Positions 34,683-43,302 of a stretch of DNA of 64,000 bases are shown piece after piece; within the stretch, counting starts at the first letter, position 1, and the number at the start of each line of letters is the position of its first letter. The notes beneath the pieces were generated by a model. That model was not told where the DNA came from and searched no databases. It saw only the letters and a list, made by a program, of their open reading frames with translations. The position numbers and the translations under genes were made by a program. Origin of the DNA: Salinisphaera hydrothermalis C41B8 (GTDB taxonomy: Bacteria > Pseudomonadota > Gammaproteobacteria > Nevskiales > Salinisphaeraceae); the NCBI RefSeq assembly GCF_000732535.1, contig NZ_APNK01000006.1:1-64000 (forward strand), in the 5' to 3' direction.

Positions 34683-36038
34683 TCAAGCGGCAGGCGCCGG
34701 CTCCTTGCGCGGTCCGCTACCGCCGGCATATTGCGCCTTCGAGCCCGGCAGCGGCCGGCGAGCGGTTTCCGGTATCAGCAATATCGGAATCAGCGCGACG
34801 GCCGCGGCCGTCATCAGATAAAACGCCGGTACCGACTTATTTCCGGTCACGCCGATCAACCACTGGATGACATACGGCGCCGTGCCGCCGAACAAGGCAG
34901 TCGAGATGTTGTAGGCGATCGCGAACCCGCCATAACGGACGTTGGTCGGAAAAATCGCCGGTAGCGTCGAAGGCATGCTACCTGCCAGAGACACGGTCAG
35001 CAGGCCGAGGATCACCAGACCGGCCACGATGCCCCAGACCTGCGTGGTCTGCAGCATGGCAAAAGCCGGATAGGACAGCAGAATAAAGCCAATGCAGGCC
35101 CCGACCAGAACCGGCTTGCGCCCCACCCTGTCGCACAGACCGCCGAACAGATAGATCACGCACATCATGCCGACCATCGTCACCACGAGGAGTAGGGTCG
35201 ATTCGATCGAGCCAATTTTCAGCTCGGTGGTCAGATACGACGGCAGGTAAGTCAGAATTGCGTAATAGGCCACGTTGAGGATAAGCACCAGGCCCATGCA
35301 CAGAATCAGCTGGCGCAGGTGATTGGACACCACTTCACCGAGCGATCCCTTGGCCTTGCCCTCTTCCTTGACGGCTTCGAAGGCCGGGCTGTCTTCCAGC
35401 TTGAGCCGCAGATACAGGCCAAACAGCCCCAGAGGCGCGGCAAACAGGAACGGGATACGCCAGCCCCAGCTATGGAAGGCGGCGTCGCCCATCAGCAGCT
35501 GCGTGCACAGCACCAGTAGCGCGCCGATGATGTAGCCGCCCAGCGTGCCGAACTCGAGAAAGCTGGCCAGAAAGCCGCGGTTCTTGTCGGGCGAATACTC
35601 ACAGATGAAGGTCGCGGCCCCGCCATACTCGCCGCCGGTAGAAAACCCCTGCACCAGACGCGCCAGTACCAGCAGTATCGGGGCCCAGATACCAATACTC
35701 TCGAAGCTGGGCAGAACGCCGATCGCGAACGTGCCGATCGACATCAGGATGATGGTGGTGGCCAGCACCGCCGAGCGTCCGACCTTGTCGCCCAAGGGGC
35801 CAAAGAACAGGCCGCCAAGCGGCCGCACCATGAAGGCCACGGCAAAGCCGGCGAAGGCCGCCAGCAACGAGGCCGACTGGCTGTGTGACGGAAAGAACAC
35901 GCTGCCGATAGTGGCCGCCATGTAGGAATACACGCTGAAGTCGAACCACTCCAGCGCGTTGCCCATGGCGGCCGCCATGACCGCGCGCTGTACGTCGTCG
36001 TTATCGACGGAAAAACTGTCGTCGGTCGTGTCGCTCAT
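34683..36038 (-). CDS. MHS-type major facilitator (ProP-like proton symporter)
   Basis: 451 residues from the ATG at 36038; an ATG seven codons earlier is possible, and neither has a good ribosome-binding site. Twelve membrane helices. The MHS signature includes GNALEWFDFSVYSYMAATIG at the start, RPLGGLFFGPLGDKVGR between helices 2 and 3, ARLVQGFSTGGEYGGAATFI, and SPDKNRGFLASFLEFGTLGG. ProP, KgtP and citrate carriers belong here; substrates are betaine, proline, or organic acids. The C-terminus lacks the coiled coil of ProP, so osmosensing is not indicated. Uptake of an organic acid or osmolyte is inferred. Confidence 0.85.
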   Translation of the reverse strand: MSDTTDDSFSVDNDDVQRAVMAAAMGNALEWFDFSVYSYMAATIGSVFFPSHSQSASLLAAFAGFAVAFMVRPLGGLFFGPLGDKVGRSAVLATTIILMSIGTFAIGVLPSFESIGIWAPILLVLARLVQGFSTGGEYGGAATFICEYSPDKNRGFLASFLEFGTLGGYIIGALLVLCTQLLMGDAAFHSWGWRIPFLFAAPLGLFGLYLRLKLEDSPAFEAVKEEGKAKGSLGEVVSNHLRQLILCMGLVLILNVAYYAILTYLPSYLTTELKIGSIESTLLLVVTMVGMMCVIYLFGGLCDRVGRKPVLVGACIGFILLSYPAFAMLQTTQVWGIVAGLVILGLLTVSLAGSMPSTLPAIFPTNVRYGGFAIAYNISTALFGGTAPYVIQWLIGVTGNKSVPAFYLMTAAAVALIPILLIPETARRPLPGSKAQYAGGSGPRKEPAPAA

Positions 36039-36239
36039 TATTTTTGGCGATGCCCGCATTATCGAGTCGTATTTTTGAAACTAGCAGTATCAGAAGAGCT
36101 CCACAAATCAGGAATTCGGCGGATTGCAAAGGCCGCCTGGGCCATCTGCGACCGGCGTCCGGATACGGATTCATCTTGTCTTCGCAACACGCGCGACGTA
36201 GATTCGTGGCGGTACATCGAAAACGCAAAGGAGCAATCG

Positions 36240-36665
36240 ATGCCCGTACGCAAGGCCAATGCTCAATGGCAGGGCGACCTGAAATCCGGCAAAGGCAACA
36301 TGGCGCTCGGCAGCGGCGCCTATGAAGGCCAGTTCTCGTACAAGACCCGCTTCGAGGAAGGCAACGGGACCAATCCGGAAGAACTGCTCGGCGCGGCCCA
36401 TGCCGGCTGTTTCTCGATGCAGTTCTCCGCCATGCTCGCCGCCGACGGTCATACGCCCGATTCGATCCAGACCGAGGCGAAAGTGCACTTCTCGCTCGAC
36501 GATACGCCGACCATCACGCAGATCGATCTGATCTGTCACGGCAAGGTACCGGGTATCGACGAAGAGACCTTCCGGCAGACGGCGAACAAGGCCAAGGATG
36601 CCTGCCCGGTCTCGCGGCTGTTCAAGGGCGCCGAGATCACCCTCACCGCGGCCCTGGACGGCTGA
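36240..36665 (+). CDS. osmC: OsmC-family peroxiredoxin
   Basis: 141 residues from the ATG at 36240 with AAAGGAG just upstream. It reduces organic hydroperoxides. Both catalytic cysteines are seen: one in [16 protein letters not shown] and one in [28 protein letters not shown] is the classical OsmC (not Ohr) form, and [16 protein letters not shown] the N-terminal strand region. Monocistronic with its own terminator. The OhrR-like regulator at 50064 is far away, so control by it is only possible. Confidence 0.92.
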   Translation: MPVRKANAQWQGDLKSGKGNMALGSGAYEGQFSYKTRFEEGNGTNPEELLGAAHAGCFSMQFSAMLAADGHTPDSIQTEAKVHFSLDDTPTITQIDLICHGKVPGIDEETFRQTANKAKDACPVSRLFKGAEITLTAALDG

Positions 36666-36685
36666 TTGGCGCGATGGCAGCGCCC

Positions 36686-36715
36686 AAGCCGGGCGATATT
36701 ACGCCCGGCTTTTTA
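36686..36715 (+). terminator. Rho-independent terminator after osmC
   Basis: AAGCCGGGCG (36686-36695) pairs with CGCCCGGCTT (36702-36711), loop of 6, followed by TTT. Confidence 0.85.
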
Positions 36716-36840
36716 TGCCACGACTTGTCGTTCGCCCGAAGGCGACAACCATCGAATTGACGATCCGGCATTGTATTTTCCGCAATCGTCGCAACGTTTG
36801 ATCGCTCACGAATAAAGCACTCAGAATCAAAGAGGCCAAT

Positions 36841-37323
36841 ATGCAAGCGCAGCGCGACAACGTCGTCAGCATTCACTACGTCCTGCGCGATACCGAGGGC
36901 GAAGTGATCGATCAGTCCGCCGAAGGACAACCGCTTTCCTATCTGCACGGCCACGAAAACATCGTGCCCGGCCTGGAAAAAGCCATCGAAGGCCATGCCG
37001 AAGGCGACGAGGTTCGCGCGACGGTCGAGCCCGAAGAAGGCTACGGCCCCTATCGCGAAGAACTGGTTCAGAAGGTCAACCGCGAAGCGTTCCAGGGCGT
37101 GGACGAACTTGCCCCGGGCATGAGCTTCCGTGCCGAATCCGACGCTGGCCCGATGATCGTCACGATCAAGGAAGTCGAGGGCGACGAAGTCACGGTCGAC
37201 GGTAACCACGTGCTGGCCGGCCAGACGCTGGACTTCACGGTGAACGTAGCGGGCATCCGGCCGGCGACCGACACCGAGATCGAGCACGGACACGTGCACG
37301 ACGAAAACCACACGCACGAATAA
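36841..37323 (+). CDS. slyD: SlyD-type FKBP peptidyl-prolyl isomerase
   Basis: 160 residues. The FKBP part (NVVSIHYVLRDTEGEVIDQS, PLSYLHGHENIVPGLEKAIE) is split by the insert-in-flap domain (GDEVRATVEPEEGYGPYREE through VTVDGNHVLAGQTLDFTVNV), the SlyD arrangement that gives chaperone activity. The C-terminal tail (HGHVHDENHTHE) is short but histidine-rich, so some metal binding as in SlyD of nickel-using bacteria is possible. An A/G-rich leader (CAAAGAGG) serves as ribosome-binding site. Confidence 0.93.
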   Translation: MQAQRDNVVSIHYVLRDTEGEVIDQSAEGQPLSYLHGHENIVPGLEKAIEGHAEGDEVRATVEPEEGYGPYREELVQKVNREAFQGVDELAPGMSFRAESDAGPMIVTIKEVEGDEVTVDGNHVLAGQTLDFTVNVAGIRPATDTEIEHGHVHDENHTHE

Positions 37324-37367
37324 TCGAAGCCGGCGATCGCGCTTCGGAATCGGCTCGGGAGTCGAAA

Positions 37368-38060
37368 ATGAGTGACGCAGTGCTTCTCATTACCGGCGGG
37401 TCGACCGGCATCGGCGCGGCTACGGCCCGCGCGGCCGTGGCCGATGGCTGGCGCGTGGCCCTGGCCGCGCGTACCGCCTCCAAGCTGGACGATCTGGTCG
37501 AGGAACTCGGCGGTGAAGCCCATGCGATGGCCGTCGCATGCGACGTGACCGACAAGGCCTCGCAACAGGCCATGGTCGACACGACGCTGGAACGCTTCGG
37601 CCGTATCGACGCGGTGTTCGCCAACGCCGGCATTGGCGGCAAGCCCGGTGGTTTCACCGGCGCCGATAGCGACGTCTGGAAGGACATGATCCTGACCAAC
37701 GTCTACGGTGTCGGCCTGACGATCCAGTGCACGGCCCCCGCGCTCAAGGCCAGCCGTGGCCACTTGCTGATCACCGGTTCAGCCGCCGGACGCGTTACCA
37801 TTCCCGGGTCGATGTACAGCGCCACCAAGTGGGCGGTGTCGGCCATTGGCTATGGCGTTCGCGAAGAACTCCGCGGCACCGGCGTTCGTACGACGCTGAT
37901 CGAGCCGGGGATGGTGGATACGCCTTTCTTCGACGAAAAACCCGAGCATGCCTTGACCGATCGAGACATCGCGGCCTCGGTCATGTACGCGCTGTCGCAA
38001 CCGGCGCATGTGGACGTCAACGAAATCCTGATTCGGCCGACGCCGCCGATCGCGGATTGA
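37368..38060 (+). CDS. Short-chain dehydrogenase/reductase
   Basis: 230 residues. LLITGGSTGIGAATARAAVA, AARTASKLDDLV suggesting NADP, CDVTDKASQQAMVD, FANAGIGGKPGG, the catalytic Ser in ITGSAAGRV and Tyr-Lys in SMYSATKWAVSAIG, and a PG motif in IEPGMVDTPFF. It is of the YdfG-like, 3-hydroxy-acid-dehydrogenase-like subtype. It lies 44 bases after slyD, possibly in the same transcript, and ends before a clear terminator. Confidence 0.85.
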   Translation: MSDAVLLITGGSTGIGAATARAAVADGWRVALAARTASKLDDLVEELGGEAHAMAVACDVTDKASQQAMVDTTLERFGRIDAVFANAGIGGKPGGFTGADSDVWKDMILTNVYGVGLTIQCTAPALKASRGHLLITGSAAGRVTIPGSMYSATKWAVSAIGYGVREELRGTGVRTTLIEPGMVDTPFFDEKPEHALTDRDIAASVMYALSQPAHVDVNEILIRPTPPIAD

Positions 38061-38090
38061 TGCCCATAAACGCGTGTTGAAGCGTGATCA

Positions 38091-38119
38091 AAGCCGCTCT
38101 TATCGAGCGGCTTTTTTTT
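38091..38119 (+). terminator. Rho-independent terminator
   Basis: AAGCCGCTC (38091-38099) pairs with GAGCGGCTT (38105-38113), loop of 5, followed by a T run. Confidence 0.88.
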
Positions 38120-38206
38120 GGTCATGGAGGAAACAGCCCCGCGGGGGCTGCGACAGCAATGCCGTGCCGTCGCCAGTTACATGCCGCGAATCACGGAGCT
38201 CGGTCT

Positions 38207-39652
38207 TTACTGCGAAACGAGCAGATAACCCGCGACCCAGCCCTTCATGCCGCCCGGGGTGCGGACATAACGCCAGCCATTGTGCTCGTCGAGCAACTTG
38301 ACCCGATCGCCGCGATGCAACTGACCGACCACCCGGGCCCCGCCGGCGGCCTTGGCGCGCAGATTGGCCGCGTCGACGCCCACGGTGGCGTGGGTCGGCG
38401 CCGGCGTCGACTTCTTGCTCGCCGATGGCGCCTTCGGCGTCGCCTTGGCCGGCGCCGTTGTCTTGCCAGCCGGGTGCGAGGCGCCAGCCGACGCCTGCTT
38501 CGGCGTGGCGGACGTCTTGGACGCGGCAATCGCGGGCGCCGTGCTCGACGGCTCAGGCTGGGCCTGCGAGTGATCGGCTGGTTGTTTCGATTGATCAGCC
38601 GGCTCCGAGCCGGCGGCCGGCGGCTCCGCCGATGACGCGGTCTTTGTTTCCGGCGGCGCCTTGGTGGTCGCCTGCGAACCGGTGGCCGACGGTCCGGGCG
38701 CCGAGCGACGATCGAGCGTCAGGTCTTTCCCGCTGGCATGAGTCGGCGCTTCGGCTTGGGTCGGCTCGGGGTTCGACTGCGGCTGCGGCGGTTTTGCCGG
38801 TGCGGCGTTCGCTTGAGCCTGGCCGGCGCTGTTTGCGTTGGGCGCCGGCGTGCTCGAGCTCGTCGCTATCGATCCGGTATGGCCCGGCTTCGACGATGCC
38901 GGCGCCGGTTGCGGCATGGCGTTGCCGGCCAGCGGGGCCTGGCTATCGGAGAGCAGGAAATTCGCCACCCAACCTAACGTGTAGTCGTCCGGCAAGAGAA
39001 CCTGAGTCCAGTGATCCCGGCGCGAGAGCACAACGGCCACCGTGTCGCTGTCGACGTGGCCAACGACGCGCGACTCACGATTCGGCTGATCGCGAACGTT
39101 GACGTTCTCGGCGTTGACATGGATATGCGGCAAGCCGGCGATGATGCGCGGCAGGTTATCGATGGCAGCGCTATTGCCGCCAGCCGCCGCCTTGGCCGCC
39201 CAGAATGCCGCCTTGCCGGTATTCTGAGGCACGCCCTCGCCTTTCATGTAGAGCACGGCAAGGTTGTTCTGGGAGGCGGTCTGGCCATCGTCGGCACCAC
39301 GACGGAACCAGTGTGCCGCCTTGCTTGGATCGCGCGGGACACCCTTGCCTGCCTCGTACATGATGCCGAGATTGTGTTCGGCGCGGGCGTAGTGCTGGGC
39401 CGCAGCCTTCTCGTACCACTGCCGAGCCTTGGCATAATCGCGCTTGACGCCATAGCCGCGGTCGTACAGCACGCCCATGTTGTATTGCGCGCTGGCATCG
39501 CCTTGCTTGGCCAACGGGCGGTTCTGCTCCAGGATCTGCTCGGCACGCGCGGGGGCCGGGGCGTCGCTTCCGGCGCTCCAGGCGACCGTGGGCGCGGCGA
39601 CGAGCGTCGCGGCAATAACGATGGCAAGCCGAACGTCGGCCCTTGCGCTCAT
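38207..39652 (-). CDS. Secreted Sel1-repeat protein with two SH3 domains
   Basis: 481 residues. Signal peptide (ADVRLAIVIAATLVAAPTVA, cleavage after AWSA), then at least three Sel1 repeats (AQYNMGVLYDRGYGVKRDYA, AEHNLGIMYEAGKGVPRDPS, SQNNLAVLYMKGEGVPQNTG; residues about 50-165). A first bacterial SH3 domain follows (NVNVRDQPNRESRVVGHVDS), then a disordered Pro/Ala/Ser/Thr linker of about 170 residues, and a second SH3 domain at the C-terminus (ANLRAKAAGGARVVGQLHRG, MKGWVAGYLLVSQ). Likely periplasmic, binding peptidoglycan or partner proteins. The long linker is of the same compositional style as the HemX tail. Confidence 0.85.
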   Translation of the reverse strand: MSARADVRLAIVIAATLVAAPTVAWSAGSDAPAPARAEQILEQNRPLAKQGDASAQYNMGVLYDRGYGVKRDYAKARQWYEKAAAQHYARAEHNLGIMYEAGKGVPRDPSKAAHWFRRGADDGQTASQNNLAVLYMKGEGVPQNTGKAAFWAAKAAAGGNSAAIDNLPRIIAGLPHIHVNAENVNVRDQPNRESRVVGHVDSDTVAVVLSRRDHWTQVLLPDDYTLGWVANFLLSDSQAPLAGNAMPQPAPASSKPGHTGSIATSSSTPAPNANSAGQAQANAAPAKPPQPQSNPEPTQAEAPTHASGKDLTLDRRSAPGPSATGSQATTKAPPETKTASSAEPPAAGSEPADQSKQPADHSQAQPEPSSTAPAIAASKTSATPKQASAGASHPAGKTTAPAKATPKAPSASKKSTPAPTHATVGVDAANLRAKAAGGARVVGQLHRGDRVKLLDEHNGWRYVRTPGGMKGWVAGYLLVSQ

Positions 39653-39745
39653 GTAGGGATCCTTGGAAACAGCGACAACAGGCCTCGCTACACTAACCCC
39701 AGCGCCGCACGAACGCGAGCCCGGCCATCGATCGGCGCACGCCTT

Positions 39746-40396
39746 TCAATCCGTGGGGTAAACGGTGGCGTAGCGTGCGGTAAAAGTCGCCACCGCCTCG
39801 GCAATGGCCGGGTCGCGTTCGGCCGCATCGGGCGATTGACCCAGCAGGATGCGCATATGCAGATCGCCCCGTAGCAGGCTCAGAAACTGCTCGGCTGCGC
39901 GGCGTGTATCGCAATCGATCAACCAGCCCTGGCGCCGGGCCCGATCGAGATAGCAGGTCACGCTCGTCAGCGTCTGCCCGGGCGCGCTGTCGTAATAGAT
40001 CTGGCCGAGTTCGGGGAAACGTGTCGATTCGGCGATCACCATGCGCAGCAGACCCACGATCTCCGGCGACATCAGCGTATCGAGAAAGGCTCGGCCGATA
40101 TGCGTCAACGCCTCCTCCAGCGAGCGATGCGCCACCAGATCGTCGCCGATCGCCATGCGGGCGACGGCACGACGGCACTCACGACGCGCCGTCGCCGCGA
40201 ATAAGACTTCCTTGCTTTCGTAGTGCGCATAGATCGTCGCCTTGGAGACACCGGCGGCGGCGGCCAATGCATCCATATTGGTGGCGCCGAAACCATGCTC
40301 GACGAACAGTCGCCGAGCGGCATCGAGTACCTGTTCGGCTTTCTTGGACGGGGATTTACAGGAGGACACGGCAAACACGAATACGCGGATGAACAA
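39746..40396 (-). CDS. TetR-family repressor, likely controller of the efflux operon
   Basis: 216 residues. Helix-turn-helix in the N-terminal 60 residues: AEQVLDAARRLFVEHGFGAT and AGVSKATIYAHYESKEVLFA. The C-terminal ligand domain resembles the AcrR/TetR_C group with LDTLMSPEIVGLLRMVIAES. It diverges from the three-gene efflux operon with 110 bases between starts, where a sharp inverted repeat overlaps the operon's start region. The natural inference is that it represses the pump and is released by a pump substrate. Confidence 0.88.
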   Translation of the reverse strand: MFIRVFVFAVSSCKSPSKKAEQVLDAARRLFVEHGFGATNMDALAAAAGVSKATIYAHYESKEVLFAATARRECRRAVARMAIGDDLVAHRSLEEALTHIGRAFLDTLMSPEIVGLLRMVIAESTRFPELGQIYYDSAPGQTLTSVTCYLDRARRQGWLIDCDTRRAAEQFLSLLRGDLHMRILLGQSPDAAERDPAIAEAVATFTARYATVYPTD

Positions 40397-40420
40397 GGTA
40401 TCGAACGACGGTATGTGTAT

Positions 40421-40449
40421 TTGACAGGCATACCGCCAGCGACTAAATT
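40421..40449 (+). promoter_or_regulatory. Sigma-70 promoter of the efflux operon
   Basis: TTGACA (40421-40426), a 17-base spacer and TAAATT (40444-40449): a perfect -35, the ideal spacing and a -10 with four of six consensus bases. It is directed at the outer-membrane-factor gene at 40507. Confidence 0.75.
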
Positions 40450-40456
40450 AACGCAC

Positions 40457-40479
40457 CTGAACTAAACCGTACAGTTCAG
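40457..40479. promoter_or_regulatory. Probable TetR operator
   Basis: The inverted repeat CTGAACT-N9-AGTTCAG (23 bases) begins 7 bases after the -10, so it covers the expected transcription start. Its size and place suit a TetR-family dimer encoded by the divergent gene. Confidence 0.65.
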
Positions 40480-40506
40480 TCCTGAACCCCCACCGGATCG
40501 GGTCCC

Positions 40507-42072
40507 ATGCGAACCGTCTTGCTCACACGCTCCCGGGCTCAGCGTCCCGCGCTGACTGCCGCGTTCATGTTGATTACGTTGATCACCGGCTGCACCGTCG
40601 GCCCGGATTATCATCCGCCGGCTGCGCCCGCGAGCAACGCGTACGACATCAATGGCTCGACGACCGGCGACGAGAATGCCGAGGCGTCCGACAGCCGCGA
40701 ATCGATTCCGAAGCAGGCCTTCGAGCGCGCCAGCAAGGTCCGGGCGGACTGGTACAAAGTGTTTGGCTCCGACAAGCTCGATGCGCTGATCGGCCGAGCT
40801 ATCCAGCACAGCCCGACGCTGGCCGCGGGCCGCGCCCGTATCAAGGCGGCGCGAGAAGTGGTGAAAGAAAACAAGGCCGCGCTGTATCCGCAGATCGGCG
40901 TCAACGGGGGTTACTCGCGCAACCGGGTGACCGGGGCCCAGTTCGGCATCACGCAATCCTCGTTCACCAACGTCTTCAACTTGTATCAGGCGCAGGCGAC
41001 GGCGAGCTACGACCTCGATCTGTTCGGCAAGACCCGGCGCATGATAGAAGCCAGTAACGCCCAGCTCGATGAGCAGCAGTATCAGGTCATCAATACCTAC
41101 GTCACGCTGATTAACAACGTGGTGGCCACCGCGATTACCGAGGCGGGCCTGAACGCTGCCATCGAAACCACCCGTGATATCGCCAAGAGCCAGGCCGATG
41201 CATTGGCTATCGTGCGCAAGCAGATCAAATATGGCGCGGCGATCGACGCCGACGCCACCCAGATCCAGACCCAGCTCGCCCGCACGCGTGCGTCGCTCGA
41301 GCCGCTGCTCAAGCAAAAGACGCTGGCGGTCAATCGGCTCGCCGTGCTGGTCGGCAGCAACCCGGGTGATTTCAGCGACCCCGATTTCACGCTCGATCAG
41401 CTACGCCTGCCGCACAAACTGCCGGTGAGCGTGCCGGGGCAACTCGTCGAGCAGCGCCCGGATATCCTGGCGGCGGCCGCAGCGGTACACGCGGCCAGCG
41501 CCCGAATCGGCGTGGCCACCGCCAATCTGCTGCCGGACATCAGCATCAGCGGGTCCTACAGCCGCTCGGCGCTCACGCCGTCGGATCTCGGCGATCCGGC
41601 TTTTGCGCTGTATTCGCTCGGCGCCTCGCTGAGCGCGCCGCTGTTCGAGGGTGGGCGCCTGCACGCCGCCAAGCGCCAGGCGCAGGATCTGTTCGTGGCG
41701 GCCCTGTCGGATTATCGCGCCACCACGCTCTCGGCCTTTGGCGAAGTGGCTAACAGTCTGCGCTCCATTGAATCCGATGCGCGCGCGCTGGAAGCCCAGC
41801 GTACGGCGCTCAGGGCCGCCCGAAACAACCTGCAGACCGTACGTACGCAGCTGAAGAACGGGGCCGCGGATTACGTCAATCTGTATACGGCCCAGGCGCA
41901 ATATCAGAGTGCGGAACTCGATTACACCGAAGCGCGGGTCACGCGTTATCGGGATACAGCTGACCTGTTCCGGGCCCTGGGCGGCGGCTGGGCGAAAGGT
42001 GATCGCATGCCAACAGCCCGCACGACCGATGCCAGCCGCCATAGCGATTCCGCCAACGCTCATACGGACTAG
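40507..42072 (+). CDS. Outer-membrane efflux factor (NodT/TolC family lipoprotein)
   Basis: 521 residues. Lipoprotein signal with LITGC at residues 25-29 and the family start TVGPDYHPPAAP. Two repeats of the OEP fold follow (QHSPTLAAGRARIKAAREVV, SYDLDLFGKTRRMIEASNAQ, then QRPDILAAAAAVHAASARIG, SLGASLSAPLFEGGRLHAAK and YTEARVTRYRDTADLFRALG GG). It forms the trimeric outer-membrane channel of a tripartite pump. First gene of the operon; the membrane-fusion gene follows by 6 bases. Confidence 0.92.
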   Translation: MRTVLLTRSRAQRPALTAAFMLITLITGCTVGPDYHPPAAPASNAYDINGSTTGDENAEASDSRESIPKQAFERASKVRADWYKVFGSDKLDALIGRAIQHSPTLAAGRARIKAAREVVKENKAALYPQIGVNGGYSRNRVTGAQFGITQSSFTNVFNLYQAQATASYDLDLFGKTRRMIEASNAQLDEQQYQVINTYVTLINNVVATAITEAGLNAAIETTRDIAKSQADALAIVRKQIKYGAAIDADATQIQTQLARTRASLEPLLKQKTLAVNRLAVLVGSNPGDFSDPDFTLDQLRLPHKLPVSVPGQLVEQRPDILAAAAAVHAASARIGVATANLLPDISISGSYSRSALTPSDLGDPAFALYSLGASLSAPLFEGGRLHAAKRQAQDLFVAALSDYRATTLSAFGEVANSLRSIESDARALEAQRTALRAARNNLQTVRTQLKNGAADYVNLYTAQAQYQSAELDYTEARVTRYRDTADLFRALGGGWAKGDRMPTARTTDASRHSDSANAHTD

Positions 42073-42078
42073 ACGCTC

Positions 42079-43302
42079 ATGGCCGACAACGACAACGCCT
42101 CGTCGAAAGACAGCAGCCAACGTAAGTCAGGACGCCGCAAATGGTATCTGCTGGGTCTGGCCGCGATCTTCATCGTGGCCGGCGCGGCGTACGCGGTCTA
42201 TTACTTCACGGTCGCCCAGTTCTATGCCCAGACCGACGATGCCTACGTCAAAGGCAATCGGATCGAGCTGACACCGCAGATCAGCGGCACGGTAACGTCG
42301 ATCGCCGCCGACGACACCGACCTCGTCCATGCCGGCGACATCGTGGTGCGACTCGACCCGACCGATGCGCGCAATTCGCTCGATGCGGCCGAGGCCCGGT
42401 TGGCCGAAACCGTGCGCTCCGTCCACCAGCTCTATGCCCAGGTCGCCGAGCAGCAAGCGATCATCGATCAACGACAGAGTACGCTGGCGCAGGCCAAGCG
42501 TGACTACGAACGAGACCGCCGCCTGGTCCGCGCCAATGGCGTGACCCGTCAGGCGTTCGAGCGTTCGCGTGCGACGTACCATGAAGATCGGGCCGCGCTC
42601 TCGGCTGCCCGACACAAACTGACGGAACTCAAGGCCCAGACCGACGGCACGACCGTGCGCGATCATCCGCGCGTGAAACAGGCCGAAAGCGCGCTCCGAA
42701 ACGCTTACCTCAACCTCCAGCGCACGAAAATTCCGGCGCCGGTCACCGGCCATATCGCCCAACGCGAGGTCCAGGTCGGCGAGCGGGTCGATCCATCCAA
42801 GCCGATGTTATCGATCGTGCCGAGCAACCAGGTATGGGTGGACGCCAACTTCAAGGAAACCGATCTCGCGTCGATGCGCATCGGCCAACCGGTCACCGTG
42901 ACCTCGGATTTCTATGGCAGCAACGTGACATATCACGGCCATGTCGCCGGTATCAGCGCGGGTACCGGCTCGGCGTTCGAGCTGCTGCCGCCGCAGAACG
43001 CGACCGGCAACTGGATCAAGATCGTGCGCCGCGTGCCGGTACGTATCGTGCTGGACAACCAGCACCACGCGCTTGACAAATATCCGCTGCGGCTCGGCCT
43101 GTCGATGAGCGTCACGGTCAATCTGCACAACACCAGTGGGCCGCGGCTTTCGCGCGAGGCGCCGAAAGAACCCCGCTATCGCACCGAGGTCTATCAGCAT
43201 CGGCTGGCCGGCGCGAACCAGTTGATCCGGCGCATCGTCGAAGCCAATGACGGCTCGACGTCGAACAGCGCGGCCGGCACGAGCCATACGAAGGGCTCAT
43301 GA
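42079..43302 (+). CDS. EmrA-type membrane fusion protein (HlyD family)
   Basis: 407 residues. Cytoplasmic basic N-terminus, one membrane helix (YLLGLAAIFIVAGAAYAVYY), then a beta-barrel/lipoyl first half (YAQTDDAYVKGNRIELTPQI, VHAGDIVVRLDPTDA). A helical hairpin (about 95-200) and the lipoyl second half (IPAPVTGHIAQREVQVGERV, VWVDANFKETDLASMRIGQP) follow. It bridges the inner-membrane MFS pump and the outer-membrane factor. The C-terminal tail of about 40 residues beyond the usual end is unremarkable. Overlaps the next gene by four bases. Confidence 0.92.
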   Translation: MADNDNASSKDSSQRKSGRRKWYLLGLAAIFIVAGAAYAVYYFTVAQFYAQTDDAYVKGNRIELTPQISGTVTSIAADDTDLVHAGDIVVRLDPTDARNSLDAAEARLAETVRSVHQLYAQVAEQQAIIDQRQSTLAQAKRDYERDRRLVRANGVTRQAFERSRATYHEDRAALSAARHKLTELKAQTDGTTVRDHPRVKQAESALRNAYLNLQRTKIPAPVTGHIAQREVQVGERVDPSKPMLSIVPSNQVWVDANFKETDLASMRIGQPVTVTSDFYGSNVTYHGHVAGISAGTGSAFELLPPQNATGNWIKIVRRVPVRIVLDNQHHALDKYPLRLGLSMSVTVNLHNTSGPRLSREAPKEPRYRTEVYQHRLAGANQLIRRIVEANDGSTSNSAAGTSHTKGS

